Shown: positions 24,469 through 32,606 of the stretch, in pieces
Layout: the number at the start of each line of letters is the position of its first letter
Numbering within the stretch: position 1 is the first letter of the stretch
Source: Pseudomonas sp. S37
GTDB lineage: Bacteria > Pseudomonadota > Gammaproteobacteria > Pseudomonadales > Pseudomonadaceae
DNA length: 64,000 nucleotides
Assembly (NCBI RefSeq): GCF_016658545.1
Contig: NZ_JACVZC010000005.1
Location: 1-64,000 of the forward strand
Reading direction: 5' to 3'
Notes under the pieces: generated by a model
The model's database searches: none
What the model saw: the letters and a program-made list of their open reading frames with translations, nothing else
What the model was told of the DNA's origin: nothing
Made by a program: the position numbers and the translations under genes

Positions 24469-25287
24469 TTACTGCTGAAGGAACGCCAGCAAGTCCTGAT
24501 TCAGCTGCTGCGCATGGGTCACTGCAAACCCATGCGGCGCCCCGGCATACACCTTCAGCTCAGCCCCACGAATCAGCTCCGCCGCCTGTTTGCCGGTGGT
24601 CTCGAAGGGCACGATCTGGTCGTCATCGCCATGAATCACCAACGTCGGCACAACGATCCTGGCCATGTCCGGACGGAAGTCGGTTTCGGAGAACGCCGTC
24701 ACACAATCCAGGGTGCCCTTGATCGACGCCATCAGCGCAATGTTCAAGGTCTGCGTCTGCACGCCCTGGGACACCTGCTGCCCATGGTTGATGCCATAGA
24801 ACGGCGCGGCGAAATCGGCGATGAACTGCGCACGGTCGGCACGCAAGCCTTCGCGGATACCTTCGAACACCGACGGGTCGACACCCTCAGGGTTGTCGTC
24901 ACGCTTGCCGAACACCGGCGTCACTGCGCCCAGCAGCACCAGCCTGGCGACCCGCTCGCTGCCGTGGCGGGCGATGTAGCGGCTGACATCGCCGCCGCCC
25001 ATCGAGAAGCCCACCAGGGTCACGTCGCGCAGGTCGAGGTGCTCGATCAGCTGGGCGATGTCATCGGCGAAGGTGTCGTAGTCGTAGCCGCTCCACGGCT
25101 GGCTCGACCGGCCGAAGCCACGGCGGTCGAAGGCGATGGTGCGGTAGCCGCGGCTGGCCAGGAACTCCATCTGCGAGTCCCACATGTCGGCATCCAGCGG
25201 CCAGCCGTGGCTGAACAGCACGGGCTTGCCGCTGCCCCAGTCCTTGAAATAGATCGAAGTGCCATCGCGGGTAACGAACGTGCTCAT
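24469..25287 (-). CDS. Alpha/beta hydrolase: arylesterase / cofactor-free perhydrolase type
   Basis: A 272-residue alpha/beta hydrolase close to the P. fluorescens arylesterase and non-haem chloroperoxidase group. The nucleophile Ser is in GFSMGGG (about residue 95), the acid in HGDDDQIVP and the His in GAPHGFAVTH. The HGWPLDADMW loop after strand 3 is typical. These enzymes hydrolyse aryl esters and can form peracids from carboxylic acids and peroxide; the in vivo substrate is unknown. AAGGAGATACC precedes the ATG. It follows the ABM gene after 39 bp in the same direction, and probably shares its mRNA. Confidence 0.93.
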   Translation of the reverse strand: MSTFVTRDGTSIYFKDWGSGKPVLFSHGWPLDADMWDSQMEFLASRGYRTIAFDRRGFGRSSQPWSGYDYDTFADDIAQLIEHLDLRDVTLVGFSMGGGDVSRYIARHGSERVARLVLLGAVTPVFGKRDDNPEGVDPSVFEGIREGLRADRAQFIADFAAPFYGINHGQQVSQGVQTQTLNIALMASIKGTLDCVTAFSETDFRPDMARIVVPTLVIHGDDDQIVPFETTGKQAAELIRGAELKVYAGAPHGFAVTHAQQLNQDLLAFLQQ

Positions 25288-25326
25288 AACGGTATCTCCT
25301 TGAAAGTGTCCAGGTGAAGGCGTGGC

Positions 25327-25893
25327 TCAACCGCGTAGCCAGTTGGCGCAGCGGCGGGTTACCCAAGGCATGATGTAGAACACCACGGGCAGGATGACGA
25401 ACAGGTTGACGATCAGGTTGCCGGTGATCGGGCCGCCCAGCTGCGGGAAGCGTGCGAACAGCGGCGCCAGCAGTTGCGGAATGACCATGGTCATCGGGCA
25501 GATCACCAGGTAGGTCAGCAGCGCCTGCTTCCAGCGTGGCGGTTGCGCGGCGTTGGTGCTTGGCGGGGTGAACCAGAACTCCGGGTCGTCGTGCACCTGG
25601 GTGTGGTCACCGCCTTCCAGTAGCGGCAGTACTTCATTGACCAGCGCCTGGCGTTCGGCCGAGTTGACCCAGGCCTGCAGCAGGCTGGCATCGGCGAAGC
25701 GCACCACGGTGGTGAAGTGCAGCCCGCCGTCGTCGGGGCGAATGACGTTGACGTCCAGATGCCCCGGCTGGCGGCGCGCGGTGCTGACCGTGCGCTTGAG
25801 CCATGCTTCGTACGCGGCCAGCGACGCGGCGCGAACCTTGTGCTGGATGACCAGGGTCACCACGTTGCGGTTGTCTTGGAGTGCGGTGTTCAT
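25327..25893 (-). CDS. ABM-domain membrane protein
   Basis: A 188-residue protein with an N-terminal antibiotic-biosynthesis-monooxygenase fold (VVTLVIQHKVRAASLAAYEA ... LHFTTVVRFADASLL, about residues 10-100) and two C-terminal membrane helices (LLTYLVICPMTMVIPQLLAP and ITGNLIVNLFVILPVVFYIM). ABM domains can oxidise quinols or simply bind ligands; this one is membrane-anchored. AAGGAAC precedes the ATG chosen. It sits between YcaC paralogue 3 (117 bp upstream) and the esterase, in the same direction. Function is not established for this combination. Confidence 0.88.
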   Translation of the reverse strand: MNTALQDNRNVVTLVIQHKVRAASLAAYEAWLKRTVSTARRQPGHLDVNVIRPDDGGLHFTTVVRFADASLLQAWVNSAERQALVNEVLPLLEGGDHTQVHDDPEFWFTPPSTNAAQPPRWKQALLTYLVICPMTMVIPQLLAPLFARFPQLGGPITGNLIVNLFVILPVVFYIMPWVTRRCANWLRG

Positions 25894-26010
25894 CGGCGTT
25901 CCTTGGGATGAGCTTGCCCGCATCCACTGTGCAACGGCGAACGGGCGGAGGATTGGATAGGTGTGCTGCCCTGGGCGAGCACCGACTGGCGGTGCCCGCG
26001 GCGGTTGGGC

Positions 26011-26640
26011 TTACTTGTTGGCGTTGAAGGCGTTGTAGCTGGTCATCAGGTTGCGGTAGTCCGGGATGTGGTTGGAGCACAGCGCGGCCAGGCCTTCGAT
26101 GTCGTTGCGCCAGTCGCGGTGCAGCTCACAGGCCACGCCGAACCAGGTCATCAGCTGTGCGCCGGCACGGCTCATACGGTCATGGGCGGCGTCGCGGGTC
26201 ATGGCGTTGAAGGTGCCGGAGGCATCGGTGACCACGAACACGTCGAACTCTTCTTCTAGGGCGGCCAGCGCCGGGAAGGCTACGCACACTTCGGTGACCA
26301 CGCCGGCGATGATCAGTTGCTTCTTGCCGGTGGCCTTTACGGCCTTGACGAAGTCTTCGTTGTCCCAGGCGTTGATCTGGCCTGGGCGGGCGATGTAGGG
26401 GGCGTCCGGGAACAGTTCCTTCAGCTCGGGTACCAGCGGGCCGTTGGGGCCTTGTTCGAAGCTGGTGGTGAGGATGGTTGGCAGGTTGAAGAACTTGGCC
26501 AGGTCGGCCAGGGCCAGCACGTTGTTCTTGAAGGCGTCAGGCTCGATGTCGCGGACCAGCGACAGCAGGCCAGCCTGGTGGTCGACCAGCAGTACGGCGG
26601 CGTCGTCTTTGTTCAGGCGGTTGTATTTGAAATTGGTCAT
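26011..26640 (-). CDS. YcaC-type cysteine hydrolase, paralogue 3
   Basis: A 209-residue isochorismatase-like hydrolase, nearly the same as paralogue 2 and close to E. coli YcaC; Asp20, Arg85 and Cys119 are all kept. TTAGGAGC precedes the ATG. It heads a minus-strand set with an ABM protein, an esterase/perhydrolase and an exported amidohydrolase. The upstream 140 bp match those of paralogue 2, including the CGTTC-N8-GAACG dyad and a REP pair at the far end, so the duplicated unit included its promoter. The LysR regulator near paralogue 2 has no counterpart here and probably acts on both. The substrate is unknown. Confidence 0.93.
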   Translation of the reverse strand: MTNFKYNRLNKDDAAVLLVDHQAGLLSLVRDIEPDAFKNNVLALADLAKFFNLPTILTTSFEQGPNGPLVPELKELFPDAPYIARPGQINAWDNEDFVKAVKATGKKQLIIAGVVTEVCVAFPALAALEEEFDVFVVTDASGTFNAMTRDAAHDRMSRAGAQLMTWFGVACELHRDWRNDIEGLAALCSNHIPDYRNLMTSYNAFNANK

Positions 26641-26703
26641 GGGGGTAGCTCCTAAGGGTTTTGATTTTCAGTAATTTGGGTGTTTCGCGTTGATGGGAGA
26701 AGA

Positions 26704-26768
26704 TTAAAACCATCACCTTTGGAGCGGTAGATAGTGGTTTTTGGCTTTAGCGTTCTGTTTTAGGAACG
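26704..26768 (-). promoter_or_regulatory. Candidate promoter and operator of YcaC paralogue 3
   Basis: CGTTC-N8-GAACG at 26751-26768 and the CACCTTTG...GCGGTAG element (26715-26730) repeat those upstream of paralogue 2 at the same distances. The spacer bases differ while the dyad arms are kept, which favours function. The AT-rich GATTAAAAC at 26703-26711 may hold the -10 on the minus strand. Confidence 0.5.
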
Positions 26769-26784
26769 ATGGTTTTATGTGGGC

Positions 26785-26873
26785 TGTACCGGCCCTTTCG
26801 CGGCTAAAGCCGCTCCTACAACGACCGCGTAACGCTGTGGGAGCGGGCGAGCCCGCGAAAGGGCCAGTACAGG
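26785..26873. repeat. Type I REP pair
   Basis: Inverted pair between divergent YcaC paralogue 3 and the MscS-type gene. Left core GCGGCTAAAGCCGC, right core GCGGGCGAGCCCGC, a less common variant that still keeps the palindrome. Confidence 0.9.
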
Positions 26874-26941
26874 CCCCATTGCCTGCAACGGCAACCTGCT
26901 CTATTACTACCCACAGCCCTCCCCTCACACCCGAGACCATC

Positions 26942-28369
26942 ATGCTGGCGTTCATCCAGTCGTCCCCGTTGTTGCTCGGTACCACCCTGATCCTGCTCGA
27001 CCTCGTAATCTGGCAGTTGATCCCCCTCCAGCACCGGGCCTGGCGCATCGGTACCCGGCTGGTGCTTTTCCTGTTGTTCAGCTCGGTACTGGTGGCCGCC
27101 GGCATGAGCCCGCTGCAACCGCCACCCTGGCCCGACGATGTTTCGCGCAACCTGATGGCCACGGTGCTGGCCATCGGTTGGTGGCTGTTCGGCGCGCGCA
27201 CGGTCACCGTGGTGTTCGGCCTGTTGCTGGTGGCCCGGGGCAGCCATGGCGGGCGCCTGCTGCAAGATGTGCTGGGCGCGCTGATATTCCTGGTCGCCGT
27301 GGTCGCTGCCGCAGGCTATGTGCTGCAACTGCCGGTGAAGGGCTTGCTGGCCACCTCCGGGGTGATGGCCATCGTCATCGGCCTGGCGTTGCAGAGCACG
27401 CTGGCCGACGTGTTCAGCGGCATCATCCTGAACACCACGCGGCCGTACCAGATTGGCGATTCGATCTCGATCGACGGCACCGAAGGCAAGGTGCTGGAAA
27501 TCGACTGGCGCGCCACCCGCCTGCTCACGGGTACGGGTAGCCTGGCGGTGATCCCCAACTCGGTGGCGGCCAAGGCGCGGCTGCTCAACCACAGCCGCCC
27601 GGCCGATGTACACGGGGTGTCGATCAGCGTGGTGGTACCGGCCAAGGTGCGCCCCAAGCGGGTGTTCGATGCGCTGGAAAAGGCCTTGCAGGGCACCAGC
27701 GCGATCCTTGCCTCACCTGGGCCCAAGGTTTCGGTGAAGGCCTCGACGCTGGATTCGGTGGAGTACGAGGCCAGCGGCTTCATTGCCGACATGGGCGGCA
27801 AGACTGCCGCGCGCAACCAGTTGTTCGACCTGGCGCACCGGCACCTGGAGGCCAGCGGGGTAATGTGGAACATCGACCTGGCCATGCCGCCACGCAGCCG
27901 CCAGCGCGAGGTGCTGGACGAAGTGCGGGTGTTCCGCTCGTTGAGCGCCGAGGAGCGCGATGCGCTCAGCCAGCGCATGACCACCGTGGAGTACCTGGCG
28001 GATCAGGTGATTCTGGAGGTGGGCGAGCATTCCGACCATCTGCTGGTGATTGGCAGCGGTGTGGTGTCGGCGTCGGTGCGTGATGGCGACAAGCTGCTGG
28101 AAGCCGGGCGCATGGGGCCGGGTGAGGTGCTGGGGATCGAGGGGATCATTGATGAAGACGATTCGTTTGCCGAGTTCCGCACGCTGACCAGTTGCGTGCT
28201 GTACCGGATCGACAAGGAGCAGGTGAAAAGTTGCCTGGTGCAGCGTGGCGATGTGCAGACGGCGCTGAGCAAGTTGCAGCGGTTCCGGCGCCAGAGCCGG
28301 GAGTCGTTGTTGCTGCAGAAACCGACCCTGATCAAGAAGGGTGGCTTCCTTAGCTGGTTGCACAAGTAA
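26942..28369 (+). CDS. MscS-type channel with C-terminal cyclic-nucleotide-binding domain
   Basis: A 475-residue inner-membrane protein. Four or five N-terminal hydrophobic helices lead to an MscS pore and beta domain (VMAIVIGLALQSTLADVFSG followed by RPYQIGDSISIDGTEGKVLE, then TRLLTG-type strand and NSVAAKARLLNHSRP). Residues about 320-440 form a cNMP-binding/CAP-like fold (FRSLSAEERDALSQRMTTVE ... GPGEVLGIEGIIDEDDSFAE). The pairing is that of bacterial cyclic-nucleotide-gated MscS-like channels; whether nucleotide really gates it is unknown. The ATG is the first after the REP pair. It is monocistronic by position. Confidence 0.88.
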   Translation: MLAFIQSSPLLLGTTLILLDLVIWQLIPLQHRAWRIGTRLVLFLLFSSVLVAAGMSPLQPPPWPDDVSRNLMATVLAIGWWLFGARTVTVVFGLLLVARGSHGGRLLQDVLGALIFLVAVVAAAGYVLQLPVKGLLATSGVMAIVIGLALQSTLADVFSGIILNTTRPYQIGDSISIDGTEGKVLEIDWRATRLLTGTGSLAVIPNSVAAKARLLNHSRPADVHGVSISVVVPAKVRPKRVFDALEKALQGTSAILASPGPKVSVKASTLDSVEYEASGFIADMGGKTAARNQLFDLAHRHLEASGVMWNIDLAMPPRSRQREVLDEVRVFRSLSAEERDALSQRMTTVEYLADQVILEVGEHSDHLLVIGSGVVSASVRDGDKLLEAGRMGPGEVLGIEGIIDEDDSFAEFRTLTSCVLYRIDKEQVKSCLVQRGDVQTALSKLQRFRRQSRESLLLQKPTLIKKGGFLSWLHK

Positions 28370-28370
28370 G

Positions 28371-28455
28371 CCTGTGCCGGCCCTTTCGCGGGTAAACCCG
28401 CTCCTACAAGGACCGCGATCGTTGTAGGAGCGGGTTCACCCGCGAAGAGGCCAGT
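28371..28455. repeat. Type I REP pair
   Basis: Inverted pair starting right after the channel gene's stop codon and ending 3 bp before the end of amaA, so it fills the whole gap between two convergent genes. Confidence 0.92.
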
Positions 28456-28457
28456 TG

Positions 28458-29744
28458 CTACAACACAACCCGCAAGCACTGCCCCGCGTGGTAAAGCGAG
28501 AACCCGGACTCGTAGAACGCGGTACGCAACGAAGGCGCACTCACGCCGTTCATCGGCGAGAACGGTATCGGCAGGCTATCAGCCTCGCCCTTCAGCAGGA
28601 ACTCGGCAAACGCCCGGCCAATCACGGTACCGGTGGTATTGCCCCGCCCGTTATACCCGGTCACCGCCACCAGCCCCGGTGCCGGCTCGAACAGGCGCAT
28701 CAGGTGGTCAGGGGTGAAGTCGATGCAGCCGGTCCAGTGCATTTCCCACTCGACCTTGCCCAGCTCCGGGTAGTAATGGCTCTGGATGCGGTCGGCCCAG
28801 CTGCGCACGAACCAGGCGGGCTTGTTGTCGACCCGGCCCAAGCTGCCAAGCAGCAGGCGGCCCTGGTCGTCGCGGCGGATGCTGCTGAGCACGGTGCGGG
28901 TGTCCCACGAACCTTGGCCATGTGGCAACACCTTGTCCGCCGCAGCGCCCTGCAGCGGCTTGGACGCCACCTGGTAGTAGTAACCACGGAAGAACTGCTT
29001 CTGCAGGTTGCTCCAGTCGCCTTCGGTGTAGGCACCCGTGGAAATCACCACCTTGTCGGCGCGCACCGAGCCCCGTGCTGTTTTCACACGCCAGGCGTCG
29101 CCATCACGTTCCAGGCCTTCGACCGAAGACTGCTGGAACAGCTTGCCACCCAGGCGTACCACGGCAGCTGCCAGGCCCTGGGTGTAGCCCATCGGGTTGA
29201 TGGTGCCGGCGCGGCGGTCGAGCAGCGCGGCGGAAATCTTGTTGGTACCGCAGTATTCCTGGCACTGCGCGCCGGTCAGCAGCTCCACGTCGGCACCGCG
29301 GCGGCGCCATTGTTCGTGGCGGGCCTCGAGGTCGGCGATGCCGGTGGCGTTGTGCGCCATGTGCAGCGTACCTTTGTGCTGAGCCTGGCAGTCGATGCCC
29401 AGGCGCTCGATCATGGCGAACACTTCGCCCGGGGCTTCGCCGAGTACCTTGTTCAGGCGGCTGCCCTGCTTCTGGCCGAGGGTGGCCTCGACATCGTCGG
29501 GGCGGATCCAGGTGCCGGCGTTGACCAGGCCGACGTTGCGCCCGGAGCCACCGTGGCCGATCTTCCAGGCCTCCAGCAGGATCACCGACTTGCCCTGTTC
29601 GAGCAGGTGGATGGCCGCCGACAGGCCAGTAATGCCGCCACCGATCACGCAGACATCGGCCTTGTGCTCACCGGCCAGGGCCTGGGCGGCCACGCTCGGT
29701 TTGCTGACGAATTCCCACAAGCATTCTTGACGCAGTTCGGACAT
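28458..29744 (-). CDS. amaA: L-pipecolate oxidase AmaA
   Basis: A 428-residue FAD-dependent oxidase that converts L-pipecolate to piperideine-6-carboxylate in the D-lysine branch of lysine breakdown. The dinucleotide-binding motif VCVIGGGITGLSAAIHLLEQ begins near residue 32, followed by EAWKIGHGGSGRN, and a C-terminal DAO-type motif (VTGYNGRGNTTG). Length and sequence fit P. putida AmaA. The start is the ATG of MSELRQECLW; the longer frame runs into a REP element. It lies 158 bp downstream of amaB in the same direction with a REP pair between, so the operon is amaB-amaA or each has its own promoter. Confidence 0.93.
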   Translation of the reverse strand: MSELRQECLWEFVSKPSVAAQALAGEHKADVCVIGGGITGLSAAIHLLEQGKSVILLEAWKIGHGGSGRNVGLVNAGTWIRPDDVEATLGQKQGSRLNKVLGEAPGEVFAMIERLGIDCQAQHKGTLHMAHNATGIADLEARHEQWRRRGADVELLTGAQCQEYCGTNKISAALLDRRAGTINPMGYTQGLAAAVVRLGGKLFQQSSVEGLERDGDAWRVKTARGSVRADKVVISTGAYTEGDWSNLQKQFFRGYYYQVASKPLQGAAADKVLPHGQGSWDTRTVLSSIRRDDQGRLLLGSLGRVDNKPAWFVRSWADRIQSHYYPELGKVEWEMHWTGCIDFTPDHLMRLFEPAPGLVAVTGYNGRGNTTGTVIGRAFAEFLLKGEADSLPIPFSPMNGVSAPSLRTAFYESGFSLYHAGQCLRVVL

Positions 29745-29770
29745 GGCCCGGCTCCAGCTATTTGTTCTTG

Positions 29771-29880
29771 TTGGGGCTGCGTTGCAGCCCATTCGCGGGT
29801 GAACCCGCTCCTACAAGGACCGCGCAGGCGATGGAGATCCCTGTAGGAGCGGGTTCACCCGCGAACCGGGGGCCACGCCC
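29771..29880. repeat. Hybrid REP element between amaB and amaA
   Basis: The left half joins a type II hairpin (GGGGCTGCGTTGCAGCCC) to a type I core (GCGGGTGAACCCGC); the right half is type I and ends in CGGGGGCC. It lies inside the likely amaB-amaA transcript. Confidence 0.85.
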
Positions 29881-29902
29881 CCGGCCATGCAGCACCTACT
29901 TA

Positions 29903-31393
29903 TCAGTCAAACACGATACCCTGCGCCAGCGGCAGCTCACGCGAGTAGTTCACGGTGTTGGTCTGGCGACGCATGTAGCCTTTCCAGGCATCCGAACCGG
30001 ACTCACGGCCACCGCCCGTTTCTTTCTCGCCACCAAACGCACCACCAATCTCGGCGCCGCTGGTGCCGATGTTGACGTTGGCGATGCCGCAGTCGCTACC
30101 CGAGGCGCTCTGGAAGCGCTCGGCTTCACGGATGTCGGTGGTGAAGATGCACGACGACAGGCCTTGTGGCACTTCGTTGTTCAGGCGCAGGGCCTCTTCG
30201 AAGTCGTCGTAGGCCAGCACGTACAGGATCGGGGCGAAGGTTTCGTGGCGCACCACGTCGCTTTGCGCCGGCATTTCGGCAATGGCTGGCGACACGTAGT
30301 AGGCGTTCGGGTACTGGTCGGCCAGCTGACGCTCGCCACCAAACACCTGGCCACCTTCGTCGCGGGCCTTGGCCAGCGCACCCTGCATGGCGTCGAACGA
30401 CAGCTTGTCGATCAGCGGGCCAACCAGGTTGTCCTTGCGCGGGTCGCCGATGCGCACTTTGCCGTAGGCAGCTTTGACGCGGGCAACCACTTCGTCCTTG
30501 ATCGAACGGTGCACGATCAGGCGGCGCAGGGTGGTGCAACGCTGGCCGGCGGTGCCGACAGCGGAGAACAGGATGCCGCGCACGGCCAGGTCCAGGTCTG
30601 CGCTCGGTGCCAGGATCATGGCGTTGTTGCCGCCAAGTTCCAGGATGCTGCGGCCGAAGCGGGCAGCCACACGTGGGCCGACTTCGCGACCCATGCGGGT
30701 GCTGCCGGTGGCGCTGACCAGTGGTACGCGCGGGTCGTCGACCATGGCTTCGCCGGCTTCACGGCCGCCGATGACCAGTTGTGCCAGGCCAGCCGGGGCG
30801 TCGCCGAAGGCTTTCAGGGCTTTTTCGAACAGCGCCTGGCAAGCCAGGGCGGTCAGCGGGGTTTTCTCGGACGGCTTCCACACCACCGAGTTACCGGCCA
30901 CCAGGGCCAGGGCGGTGTTCCAGGCCCACACGGCAACCGGGAAGTTGAAGGCGCTGATCACGCCGACCACACCCAGCGGGTGCCAGGTTTCACGCATGTG
31001 GTGGCCAGGGCGTTCGGAGGCAATGGTCAGGCCGTACAGCTGACGCGACAGGCCAACGGCGAAGTCGCAGATGTCGATCATTTCCTGCACTTCGCCCAGG
31101 CCTTCTTGGGTGATCTTGCCGGCTTCGATCGAAACCAGCTCGCCGAGGTCGGCCTTGTGCTCACGCAGCACTTCGCCGAACAGGCGCACCAGCTCGCCAC
31201 GGCGTGGGGCTGGCACAGTGCGCCAGGCTTCGAAGGCGCTCTGGGCCTGATCGATGCGGGCGATGGTCTCGGCTTTGCCGAGCAGTTTCACCGAGGCGAT
31301 CTGGCTGCCGTCGATCGGCGTGTGAACAGGGTAGTCGCCCTGGGTGTAAGCCTCGGCGGCAACGCCAAGGCGCTCGAGCAATCCAGCAACCAT
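29903..31393 (-). CDS. amaB: L-aminoadipate-semialdehyde / piperideine-6-carboxylate dehydrogenase AmaB
   Basis: A 496-residue NAD(P)+-dependent aldehyde dehydrogenase that oxidises 2-aminoadipate semialdehyde (in equilibrium with piperideine-6-carboxylate) to L-2-aminoadipate in lysine degradation; it is the family of human ALDH7A1. Signature residues are the general base in ILELGGNNAM and the nucleophile Cys in GTAGQRCTTLRR. The C-terminal loop has the ALDH7-type GGEKETGGGRESGSDAWK. TAGGAGATG precedes the ATG. It is upstream of amaA and divergent from a LysR gene that likely controls it. Confidence 0.95.
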   Translation of the reverse strand: MVAGLLERLGVAAEAYTQGDYPVHTPIDGSQIASVKLLGKAETIARIDQAQSAFEAWRTVPAPRRGELVRLFGEVLREHKADLGELVSIEAGKITQEGLGEVQEMIDICDFAVGLSRQLYGLTIASERPGHHMRETWHPLGVVGVISAFNFPVAVWAWNTALALVAGNSVVWKPSEKTPLTALACQALFEKALKAFGDAPAGLAQLVIGGREAGEAMVDDPRVPLVSATGSTRMGREVGPRVAARFGRSILELGGNNAMILAPSADLDLAVRGILFSAVGTAGQRCTTLRRLIVHRSIKDEVVARVKAAYGKVRIGDPRKDNLVGPLIDKLSFDAMQGALAKARDEGGQVFGGERQLADQYPNAYYVSPAIAEMPAQSDVVRHETFAPILYVLAYDDFEEALRLNNEVPQGLSSCIFTTDIREAERFQSASGSDCGIANVNIGTSGAEIGGAFGGEKETGGGRESGSDAWKGYMRRQTNTVNYSRELPLAQGIVFD

Positions 31394-31529
31394 TTGTGCA
31401 TCTCCTACATCGGGTGATGGGGTGGAAAAATGATGTGGATCAGTATTAATCCGATCACATAGGTACAACAAACGACCTTTATTCCGCATATCATTCCGTC
31501 AGGTAATGATTCGAGCCGCAGAGACCGCT

Positions 31530-32420
31530 ATGTCCAAACGCCTGGTGCCTTCCATGACCGCCCTGCAGTGCTTTGAAGCTGCAGCCCGCCATTTGAGCTT
31601 TACCCGTGCCGCCGAAGAACTGCACCTGACCCAGAGCGCGGTCAGCAAACAGGTAGCGCAGCTGGAAGACATGCTGCGCCACCACCTGTTCCTGCGCATT
31701 CGCCGGCGCCTGCAGCTAACCCCGGCCGGCAGCCTGTACCTGGCCGAGGTGAACAAGATCCTTACCCAGGTGGACATGTCCAGCCGCTACGTACTCACCT
31801 ACGGCGAGCAGACCGAGATATTGAAAGTAGCCACTCAACCGAGTTTTGGTGTGCGCTGGTTGATCCCGCACCTCAAGGGCTTTGGCAAACGGCACAGCAA
31901 TATCCACCTGGATATCCGCAACGAGATGGAACCGTTCGCCCTGCTGCAGGGTTCGGCCGACGTGGTGTTCTTCTATGGCCAGGGCACCTGGCCGGGGGCT
32001 ACCTGCGTGGAGCTGTTCCGCGAAGAGGTGGTACCGGTGTGCGCGCCGGAGCTGCTGGGCGGGCGTGAGCTGGGCGGGGCCGAGGAGCTGGCCGAGCTGG
32101 TGCTGCTGCAGAGTACGTCGCGGCCGGAGGCCTGGCATGAGTGGTTCCTGGAGCAGGACCTGCAGAGCGTCAGCGCCTACCACGGGCCGCGCTTCGATAC
32201 GTTCTATATGGCGTTGAGCGCGGCGCAGGCCGGGTGCGGGGTGGCATTGGTGCCGCGTTACCTGGCAGCGAAGGAACTGGCCGAGGGTAGCCTGGTGGTG
32301 CCGTGGAACCATGCGATGCGCAGTACCGGGGCGCATTACCTGGCGTATGCCGAACATGCGGCGGAGGTGCCCAAGGTGAGGGCGTTGGTGGAATGGATTC
32401 GCGAGCAGTTGCAGGTTTGA
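31530..32420 (+). CDS. LysR-type regulator of the lysine-catabolic genes (inferred)
   Basis: A 296-residue LysR-family regulator: HTH at about 5-65 (ALQCFEAAARHLSFTRAAEE ... QSAVSKQVAQLEDML) and effector domain from about 90. The subgroup is the GcvA/amino-acid type. It is divergent from amaB (136 bp between start codons) and followed by hglS in its own direction, so it sits in the middle of the D-lysine pathway and most likely controls it. That function is inferred from position. The ATG chosen is that of MSKRLVPSM; an ATG eight codons earlier with AGGTA nearby is possible. Confidence 0.88.
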   Translation: MSKRLVPSMTALQCFEAAARHLSFTRAAEELHLTQSAVSKQVAQLEDMLRHHLFLRIRRRLQLTPAGSLYLAEVNKILTQVDMSSRYVLTYGEQTEILKVATQPSFGVRWLIPHLKGFGKRHSNIHLDIRNEMEPFALLQGSADVVFFYGQGTWPGATCVELFREEVVPVCAPELLGGRELGGAEELAELVLLQSTSRPEAWHEWFLEQDLQSVSAYHGPRFDTFYMALSAAQAGCGVALVPRYLAAKELAEGSLVVPWNHAMRSTGAHYLAYAEHAAEVPKVRALVEWIREQLQV

Positions 32421-32505
32421 GGGCCTCTTCGCGGGTGAACCCGCTCCCACAAAGGCGTTGCGCGGCCACTGTGGGAGCGGGTTCACCCGCGAAAGGGCCC
32501 TACAG
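32421..32505. repeat. Type I REP pair
   Basis: Inverted pair starting at the base after the LysR stop codon, with two GCGGGTGAACCCGC-type cores about 30 bp apart. It separates the LysR gene from hglS. Confidence 0.92.
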
Positions 32506-32606
32506 GTCGATCAAAAAAGGAATGACACACTCACTTTTTTTCGCTTGTGAGCCAAGTGCATTCCCAGCTTTCATGTAAGCGTCCGAACCTAACCAGGAAG
32601 CTAGCG

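Noticed and set aside
29762..31417. Plus-strand frames opposite amaA and amaB
   Set aside because: Shadow frames; the opposite strand encodes well-known lysine-pathway enzymes with catalytic residues. The frame begins in REP DNA.
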